51,219 bases of DNA, taken from positions 1 through 51,219 of the forward strand of contig JAVBXL010000013.1 of assembly GCA_030824575.1 (NCBI GenBank). The letters run 5' to 3'. Both the position numbers and the translations under genes were made by a program. Within the stretch, counting starts at the first letter, position 1. Each line of letters begins with the position of its first letter. Below are positions 46,116 to 51,219 of this stretch, one piece after another. Origin of the DNA: a bacterium (GTDB lineage Bacteria; Pseudomonadota; Alphaproteobacteria; Sphingomonadales; Sphingomonadaceae). The notes under the pieces were generated by a model. The model was given only the letters and a program-made list of their open reading frames with translations. It searched no databases and was not told where the DNA came from.

Positions 46116-46258
46116 GCCGCAGCAGCTTCCTCTATGCCCTCTGGTGCCTGGGCGTGGTGGGCCTCTATCTCACCGCCGCGTCGCAGGGCTATTCGCCCTT
46201 CGCCGATGGCGGCCGCACCGTTGGCGCTGCCCGCGCCTATGGCCCCACCCATAAATAG
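46112..46258 (+). CDS. 48-residue single-helix membrane peptide
   Basis: A 48-residue frame, MSRSSFLYALWCLGVVGLYLTAASQ followed by a polar tail ending GPTHK. It overlaps the DUF4178 gene by four bases (ATGA) and precedes the DUF350 gene by nine, so it sits in the operon as a genuine coupled gene. One membrane helix is expected with a short outside tail. I know no assigned family. A role as a small subunit of the DUF4178/DUF350 complex is inferred from position. Confidence 0.72.
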   Translation: MSRSSFLYALWCLGVVGLYLTAASQGYSPFADGGRTVGAARAYGPTHK

Positions 46259-46267
46259 GAGACGTCG

Positions 46268-46480
46268 ATGATCATCTCTCTACCGACCTTGCTCAATTCA
46301 TTAGTCTATGCCGGGATCGGCATCGTCGTTTTCGTCGTCGGCTTCGTCATCCTCGACCTGCTGACGCCAGGCAAATTGTGGGAGGAGATACGCGACAAGC
46401 AGAATGTCGCCGTCGCCCAGTTTGCGGGCGCCATCGCCATTGCGATCGGCATCATCGTCGCCGCCGCCATTCATGGCTGA
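46268..46480 (+). CDS. DUF350 (YjfL/UPF0719-like) membrane protein
   Basis: A 70-residue protein with two membrane helices (SLVYAGIGIVVFVVGFVILDLLTP and FAGAIAIAIGIIVAAAIHG) joined by the loop GKLWEEIRDKQNVAVAQ. This is one DUF350 unit; E. coli YjfL belongs to the same family and is encoded beside a PspA-like protein and a glutathionylspermidine-synthase-like protein. GGAGACGTCG precedes the ATG. The next gene overlaps its end by eight bases. Its biochemical role is not known. Confidence 0.87.
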   Translation: MIISLPTLLNSLVYAGIGIVVFVVGFVILDLLTPGKLWEEIRDKQNVAVAQFAGAIAIAIGIIVAAAIHG

Positions 46481-48011
46481 CACGTCGCCGCCGCCGACCG
46501 AGCGCAGGCGCACCGCGCTGGTCGGATTGCTGTTGGCCAGCGTCTTTGCCGTCGCGACCTGTGGCCTGATCTACGAGTTGCTGGCGGGGACGATCGCCAG
46601 CTACCTGCTGGGCGACAGCGTCACACAATTTTCGATCGTCATCGGCACTTATCTGTTCGCCATGGGGGTGGGCAGCTGGTGTTCGCGCTATGTGAAGCGC
46701 GATGAGCTGCGCCTGTTCATCCGGGTCGAGATACTCGTCGCGTTGCTGGGCGGCTGGTCGGCGGCGGGGCTGTTCCTGCTGTTCCCGCTGGTGGAGCAGT
46801 TCCGGACGATCCTCTATGGCCTCGTCTTCGTCATCGGCTTCCTCGTCGGCCTGGAAATCCCGCTGCTGATGCGCATCCTGCGCGACCGGTTCGACTTCAG
46901 CGAGACGGTGTCGAACGTGCTGACCTTCGACTATGTCGGCGCGCTGGCGGCGTCGCTGCTGTTTCCAATGCTGCTGGTGCCACATCTGGGGTTGATCCGC
47001 ACCGGCCTCATGTTCGGGCTGCTCAATGTCGGGGTCGCGTTGCTCCTGTTGCTGCTCGTCCCCGCGCGCGCCAGCCTGATGCGGGAGCGCGTCCTGGCGC
47101 TGGTCGTGATGGCCAGCCTGATCGCAGGCTTTCTGGCCGCCGACAAGATTCAGCGCTGGTCGGAAATCGCCGCTTATGGGGAGCGGGTCATCTATGCGAC
47201 GTCCAGCCCCTATCAGCGGCTGGTGCTGACCCGGCATGATGACGACATCCGCCTGTACCTTAACGGCAATCTGCAATTTTCCTCGCGCGACGAATATCGT
47301 TATCATGAGGCGCTGGTGCATCCGGCGATGGGCCGTGTCGCGCGCCCGGCCGATGTGCTGATCCTTGGCGGGGGCGACGGCCTGGCAGCGCGCGAGGTGT
47401 TCCGCCATCCCGGCGTGCGCAGCGTCACTTTGGTCGACCTCGATCCCGTCATGACCCGCCTGTTCAGCCAGACCGGCCTGCTGCGCATGCTGAACGGCGA
47501 CGCCCTGACCGACAAGCGCATGCATGTCGTCAATGCCGATGCCTTCCGCTGGGTGCGGGAGACGCAGGCGCGCTTCGACGTCATCATCGTCGATTTCCCC
47601 GATCCGGTCGATTTTTCCGTGGGCAAGCTTTATACCGAGACATTCTATCGCATGTTGCGCCCGCATCTCGCGCCCGGCGGCGTGGCGGTGATCCAGAGCA
47701 CGTCGCCATTGGTTGCGCCCGCCGCCTTCTGGACCGTGGCGCAGACGCTGGAGGCGGCCGGTTTCCGGACCCGCCCCTATCATGTCTATGTGCCCAGCTT
47801 TGGCGAATGGGGCTTCATCCTGGCCGGGCTGGCCGATCCCGGCACGACGACGCGCCTGCTGCCGGGCAATCGCTTCCTGTCGGACGCGACCGCGCGGCAG
47901 GCGCTGTTCTTTCCAATCGACATGGCGCGACGCCCGGTGCCGGTGAACCGGCTCGACAATCAGGCGCTCGTGCGCAGCTTCGCCGAGGAATGGGCGCGCT
48001 ATGAAGGCTGA
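46473..48011 (+). CDS. Membrane-embedded spermidine-synthase-like aminopropyltransferase
   Basis: A 512-residue fusion. Residues 17-215 contain about seven membrane helices (LVGLLLASVFAVATCGLIYELL through VLALVVMASLIAGFLAA). Residues 235-480 form a spermidine synthase-type domain: LYLNGNLQFSSRDEYRYHEALVHP, the donor-binding LILGGGDGLAAREV, VDLDP and IIVDFPDPVDFSVGKLYTETFY, where both Asp residues of the canonical DxxDP motif are kept. It should transfer an aminopropyl group from decarboxylated AdoMet. The acceptor is unknown and may be membrane-bound. It overlaps genes on both sides, and an AdoMet decarboxylase gene follows two genes later. Confidence 0.87.
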   Translation: MADTSPPPTERRRTALVGLLLASVFAVATCGLIYELLAGTIASYLLGDSVTQFSIVIGTYLFAMGVGSWCSRYVKRDELRLFIRVEILVALLGGWSAAGLFLLFPLVEQFRTILYGLVFVIGFLVGLEIPLLMRILRDRFDFSETVSNVLTFDYVGALAASLLFPMLLVPHLGLIRTGLMFGLLNVGVALLLLLLVPARASLMRERVLALVVMASLIAGFLAADKIQRWSEIAAYGERVIYATSSPYQRLVLTRHDDDIRLYLNGNLQFSSRDEYRYHEALVHPAMGRVARPADVLILGGGDGLAAREVFRHPGVRSVTLVDLDPVMTRLFSQTGLLRMLNGDALTDKRMHVVNADAFRWVRETQARFDVIIVDFPDPVDFSVGKLYTETFYRMLRPHLAPGGVAVIQSTSPLVAPAAFWTVAQTLEAAGFRTRPYHVYVPSFGEWGFILAGLADPGTTTRLLPGNRFLSDATARQALFFPIDMARRPVPVNRLDNQALVRSFAEEWARYEG

Positions 48012-49611
48012 TGCCGGCGGTCCCAGCAGGCGCGCCATCCTGAAGGGCGGCATGGCGGCGGCCACCGTGCTGGCGCTACCGGGCTGCGAAACAGCGACGC
48101 CGGGCAGCAGTGGCGGCGCGGACATGGTGCTGGGCCACCGGCTGCGCGATGGCGATTTCCCCGAACCGGTGCGCGAGGTGCGCGTGCCGATCCTGATAGC
48201 TGGCGGCGGGGTAGCGGGCCTGGCGGCGGGCTGGCGATTGCGCGAAGCGGGCTTCGATGATTTCCACCTGATCGAACTGGAGGGCCAACCCGGCGGCAAT
48301 GCCCGTAGCGGCCGCAATGCCGTGTCCGCCTATCCGCTGGGCGCGCATTACCTCCCCATCCCCAATGAGGAGGCCCGCGGGCTGCGCCATATGCTGCGGC
48401 AACTGGGGATGATCGTGGGCGATCGGGATGGCAAGCCGGTCTATGACCCGCTGCAACTGTGCGCCGATTTGCAGGAACGGCTGCTCTGGCAGGGGAAATG
48501 GCAGGAAGGGCTGGTGCCCAAGACTGGCCTGTCGCCCAAGGACAAGGCCGACATCGCCGCCTTCGACCGCGCCATGGCCGATTTTTCCCGTCGCCGCGAT
48601 ACGCAAGGGCGGCCCGCCTTCGCCATTCCCATCGCCAATAGCGCGCAGGACGCCGATCTGCTCGCCCTCGACCGGATCAGCTTCGCCCAGTGGCTCGACC
48701 GGCAGGGCTGGACCTCTCCGGTGCTGCGCGCGCATGTCCGCTATGCCTGCCGCGACGATTACGGCACCGAACCGGGCGATGTGTCCGCTTGGGCCGGCAT
48801 CCATTATTTCGCCAGTCGGCGCGGCTTTGCCGCTGAGGGTTCGAGCGACAATGAACTGACCTGGCCTGAGGGCAATGGCCGCCTCACCCGGTTGATGGCC
48901 GATCGGCTGGGGGATCGCGTCGCAACGGGGCAGGTCGCCTTCCGTGCCCGGCGCGACGAGAAGGGAGCGATGGTCGATGTTTTCGATGCGCAGCATGGCA
49001 GCAGCATCCGCTATCGCGCCGACGCGGTGATCCTCGCCATGCCGCACTTCATCGCCCGCCGCCTGCTGGGCGAGAAGTCCGACGCAGCCTTTAGCTATGC
49101 CCCCTGGCTGATTGCCAACATCACGGTGGATCGCGCGCCGGAGGGGAAGGGCAGCGCGCTCGCCTGGGACAATGTGTCGGCCAGCAGTGCCTCGCTAGGC
49201 TATGTCGTCGCCACCCATCAGACCGCATCGCGCGAGGGGCCGACGGTGCTGACCTGGTATATGGCGCTATCCGACATGCCGCCCGCATCCGCCCGTCGCC
49301 TGCTAGTCGATCGGTCCGATGCGGATTGGCGGCGGCTGGTGCGTGACGATCTGTTGGGCATGAACCCCGACCTGGACGGCGCGATCCGTGCGATCGACCT
49401 GTGGAAATGGGGTCATGCGATGATCCGGCCGACGCCCGGCTTCCTGTGGGAGGTCGCGCCGCAGCAACGTGCGGCGATCCGGCCGCCCTTCTTCCGCGCG
49501 CATTCGGACCTGAGCGGGCTGTCGCTGTTCGAAGAAGCCCATTATCAGGGCATGGCTGCGGCCGAGGATGCCCTGTCCTCGATAAGCCATGCGCATGAGA
49601 CTCTGCTATGA
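48001..49611 (+). CDS. FAD-dependent amine-oxidase-like protein with Tat/lipoprotein-type N-terminus
   Basis: A 536-residue flavoprotein. The N-terminus PSRRAILKGGMAAATVLALPGC has a twin-arginine signal and a possible lipoprotein Cys, though Pro at -2 is unusual for a lipobox. The FAD motif VPILIAGGGVAGLAAGWRLREAG lies at residues 62-84, with ELEGQPGGNARSG and PLGAHYLPIPN following; the C-terminal FAD segment is SGLSLFEEAHYQGMAAAEDAL. The fold is that of polyamine/amine oxidases. It overlaps the aminopropyltransferase gene by 11 bases and the decarboxylase gene by four, so oxidation of the aminopropylated product outside the cytoplasm is plausible. Confidence 0.83.
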   Translation: MKADAGGPSRRAILKGGMAAATVLALPGCETATPGSSGGADMVLGHRLRDGDFPEPVREVRVPILIAGGGVAGLAAGWRLREAGFDDFHLIELEGQPGGNARSGRNAVSAYPLGAHYLPIPNEEARGLRHMLRQLGMIVGDRDGKPVYDPLQLCADLQERLLWQGKWQEGLVPKTGLSPKDKADIAAFDRAMADFSRRRDTQGRPAFAIPIANSAQDADLLALDRISFAQWLDRQGWTSPVLRAHVRYACRDDYGTEPGDVSAWAGIHYFASRRGFAAEGSSDNELTWPEGNGRLTRLMADRLGDRVATGQVAFRARRDEKGAMVDVFDAQHGSSIRYRADAVILAMPHFIARRLLGEKSDAAFSYAPWLIANITVDRAPEGKGSALAWDNVSASSASLGYVVATHQTASREGPTVLTWYMALSDMPPASARRLLVDRSDADWRRLVRDDLLGMNPDLDGAIRAIDLWKWGHAMIRPTPGFLWEVAPQQRAAIRPPFFRAHSDLSGLSLFEEAHYQGMAAAEDALSSISHAHETLL

Positions 49612-50003
49612 TGCCGCCCATGACCTATGACGGCCGGCACCTGCTGGCGGACCTCTATGGATGCCCCGTGCTGGACGATGTGGCGCTTATCGAAACCGCC
49701 CTGCGCGCCGCGGCAGACAGCGCCGGGGCGACGGTGATCGGCCTTCACCTCCATCATTTCGGTCAAGGACAGGGCGTGACCGGTGTCGCGCTGCTCGCCG
49801 AATCGCACATGTCGATCCATAGCTGGCCGGAACATGGCTATGCCGCGATCGACATCTTCCTGTGTGGCGCGCGCCATGATCCGGCGGCGGCGCTTGCGAC
49901 ATTGGCGCGACATCTGGCACCCGAACGCATGACCAGGACTATGGTGCGGCGAGGAGATTTGGCGCAGCGAGATCCGCCGCATCGCACTGAATCCCTTATA
50001 TGA
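49608..50003 (+). CDS. speD: S-adenosylmethionine decarboxylase proenzyme (class 1B)
   Basis: A 131-residue AdoMet decarboxylase. The autocleavage site is ESHMSIHSWPEHGYAAIDIFLCG: Ser66 should become the pyruvoyl group, and His71 and Cys86 match His68 and Cys83 of the Thermotoga enzyme with exact spacing. It supplies decarboxylated AdoMet, the aminopropyl donor for spermidine synthase-like enzymes such as the one two genes upstream. The start overlaps the FAD gene stop by four bases (ATGA); ATG 49620 is an alternative. Last gene of the operon. Confidence 0.93.
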   Translation: MMPPMTYDGRHLLADLYGCPVLDDVALIETALRAAADSAGATVIGLHLHHFGQGQGVTGVALLAESHMSIHSWPEHGYAAIDIFLCGARHDPAAALATLARHLAPERMTRTMVRRGDLAQRDPPHRTESLI

Positions 50004-50118
50004 CCAAATCCATCGATGGCGTGGACTGAATCCCAACCATGCAAACCGACGAGCGTGAGGACAGTGACGCGAGACTTCCATTGGTAGCCATGGCCAATTG
50101 GCGTTTCCGAAACTGACA

Positions 50119-50135
50119 GTCGGCAATTTGCCGAC
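50119..50135. repeat. 17-bp palindrome after speD
   Basis: GTCGGCAATTTGCCGAC has perfect 8-base arms around one T. It lies 116 bases past the speD stop. The one-base loop makes an RNA terminator unlikely, so a protein-binding dyad is the better guess. Confidence 0.4.
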
Positions 50136-50623
50136 CCGGTCATTCGAATCGGGGACACCCACGCTCAAAAATATTGGCACGCCGGACACAGGCTGGACAC
50201 GGCGTACGTCCCCCCCTCCTCCCAATAAGCTCATACATGCACGAGGTTTGCTATCGTGGAGTGTGCTGCCGTCCGCATGACATAGGGTCCGTGCGGCACT
50301 GCTGCCGATCCAGCTCCCTCGACCGATCGTTGTTCGTGCTTCTGGCGGAATGCGTCAGCGCTGGCCCCTAATGGCCATTGGCCGACCTCACCACATCGCC
50401 ACCTATCTATAGCCTGCATAAACAAGCCTAATTTTAGTTTGTTTCTTTATGGCGGCCAGACACCGCCGCAAGAGAGCATCCCCTGGAATTTTTGGGACAA
50501 AATTTATAGGGAAATATATAATCATCTTACTGTTTTATATATGCAAATAATGCCTTATGGATTTGCTCGCGGATTTCCCTCCACTGTTCACGCTCTGGGA
50601 ATTTTCCAGCGGCCCATTATCAG

Positions 50624-50651
50624 TTGACATATGCCTAATCATGATTAGTTT
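50624..50651 (+). promoter_or_regulatory. Promoter with overlapping 14-bp palindromic operator
   Basis: TTGACA (50624-50629) and TAGTTT (50646-50651) are spaced by 16 bases, a fair housekeeping-type promoter. The perfect palindrome CTAATCATGATTAG (50635-50648) fills the spacer and runs into the -10 element. The receptor start codon is 50 bases downstream. A repressor bound here would block polymerase directly. Confidence 0.5.
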
Positions 50652-50701
50652 TAAGCGCTCAAAGATGCCTGTAGCGGCACGCCAAAAAATGGGAGAGCGT
50701 T

Positions 50702-51219
50702 ATGAATGTTAAGCAACAATTGGCTTGCGGCATTGCAAGTGTCGGAATTTTGGCTGCCATGCCTGCCTTGGCCCAAGATGCTCCGACGGCCGAGGCCGAA
50801 AGCCAGGGCAGCGAGAAAATCGCGTCGCCAGCCGACATCGTCGTGACCGCCCAGAGGCGCGAACAGTCCCTGTCCAAAGTGCCCGTGGCCGTCGCGGCCT
50901 TCAATGCCGACACGCTCCAGTCGCGCAATGTCGCCAGCGAACAGGATCTGGCCGCACTGGTCCCCGGTCTGATCGTCAAAAGCGGCCAGAACTCCAACCA
51001 GCTCAATTTCACGCTACGCGGCCAGACACTCGATCCTTTTTCTGGCTCCAGCCCCGCCGTTCTGACCTACATCAACGAGGCGCCGGCCACCGAAGGAAAT
51101 ACGTCGACGGCCTTTTTCGATTTCAATTCGGTGCAGGTTCTCAAAGGACCGCAAGGCACCCTGTTCGGCCGCAATGCGACGGGCGGCGCAATCCTGTACG
51201 AAACGACCAAGCCGGGTGA
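50702..51219 (+). CDS. TonB-dependent receptor, N-terminal part (runs off the window)
   Basis: The first 172 residues of a TonB-dependent receptor. The signal peptide MNVKQQLACGIASVGILAAMPALAQ is followed by the TonB-box-like DIVVTAQRREQS and the plug domain (LNFTLRGQTLDPF, VLKGPQGTLFGRNATGGAIL). The frame is still open at the last base of the window. A GGGAGAG site lies five bases before the ATG. The plug is similar in arrangement to the truncated receptor at the left end (both have SxxPxxVxAFNAD and a TLFGRN motif), so they belong to the same receptor subfamily. The ligand is unknown. Confidence 0.93.
   Translation, partial: MNVKQQLACGIASVGILAAMPALAQDAPTAEAESQGSEKIASPADIVVTAQRREQSLSKVPVAVAAFNADTLQSRNVASEQDLAALVPGLIVKSGQNSNQLNFTLRGQTLDPFSGSSPAVLTYINEAPATEGNTSTAFFDFNSVQVLKGPQGTLFGRNATGGAILYETTKPG

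Larger units (their letters stand above)
50004..50701. other. 698-base gap without a convincing gene
   Basis: No frame here has the codon use or motifs of a gene. The left 400 bases have ordinary GC; about 50400-50660 is clearly AT-rich compared with the rest of the window. It holds a 17-base palindrome at 50119-50135, a CTAATTTTAG element at 50428-50437, a related perfect palindrome at 50635-50648 and a promoter for the receptor gene. It may be a long regulatory leader, carry a small RNA, or be the junction of an inserted segment. Confidence 0.6.

Noticed and set aside
46452..48317. Minus-strand open frame of 621 codons
   Set aside because: Antisense to the aminopropyltransferase and FAD genes; Gln/Arg/Asp-rich shadow.
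50439..50627. 62-codon plus-strand frame in the AT-rich gap
   Set aside because: Non-ATG start, no ribosome site and no domain; AT-rich sequence gives the frame by chance.

Overview
The window looks like a chromosomal segment of an aerobic sphingomonad (Sphingobium/Sphingomonas/Novosphingobium type). This is inferred from high GC with strong GC at third codon positions, three TonB-dependent receptors, many short-chain dehydrogenases next to GMC, Rieske and VOC enzymes, a membrane PQQ glucose dehydrogenase, and short intergenic gaps. I see no rRNA, tRNA, CRISPR array, transposase or phage gene. Both ends cut through a TonB-dependent receptor gene.

Layout. (1) 1-9.8 kb: a receptor (minus, truncated) and a TetR regulator diverge from a tight plus-strand operon of GMC alcohol dehydrogenase, aldehyde dehydrogenase, sulfotransferase, DUF1214 protein, SDR and an APH-like kinase; a second TetR gene follows. 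(2) 9.8-14.6 kb, minus: SDR, phytoene-desaturase-like FAD enzyme, a 78-residue protein, a two-domain VOC dioxygenase-like enzyme and a DUF2520 Rossmann protein, with a divergent HxlR regulator. (3) 15.2-21.0 kb, minus: receptor, exported sulfatase, NAD-dependent epimerase/dehydratase and LysR regulator. (4) 21.3-29.5 kb: flavin monooxygenase (plus); SDR, MFS transporter, VOC protein, Rieske oxygenase and alpha/beta hydrolase (minus); then FAH-family hydrolase, cupin and SDR (plus). Regions 1-4 read as catabolic modules for hydroxylated, alkoxylated or sulfated aromatic or alicyclic compounds. The exact substrate cannot be read from sequence.

(5) 29.5-31.4 kb: a cobalamin riboswitch in front of cbtB-cbtA (predicted cobalt transporter), with a divergent degenerate histidine-phosphatase gene. 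(6) 31.6-42.9 kb: MreB-family protein, CDF transporter, PQQ glucose dehydrogenase, acyl-CoA dehydrogenase with a TetR gene, large catalase, transglutaminase-like protein, a 59-residue protein and a Crp/Fnr regulator.

(7) 43.1-50.0 kb: the most interesting block. Eight consecutive plus-strand genes, most of them overlapping, encode an SPFH/SHOCT protein, two zinc-ribbon DUF4178 proteins, a 48-residue membrane peptide, a DUF350 membrane protein, a membrane-embedded spermidine-synthase-like aminopropyltransferase, a probably exported FAD amine-oxidase-like protein and an S-adenosylmethionine decarboxylase with all catalytic residues. It reads as a self-contained polyamine-type chemistry module at the membrane. 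(8) 50.0-51.2 kb: an AT-rich, palindrome-bearing gap with a promoter/operator in front of the third, truncated receptor.
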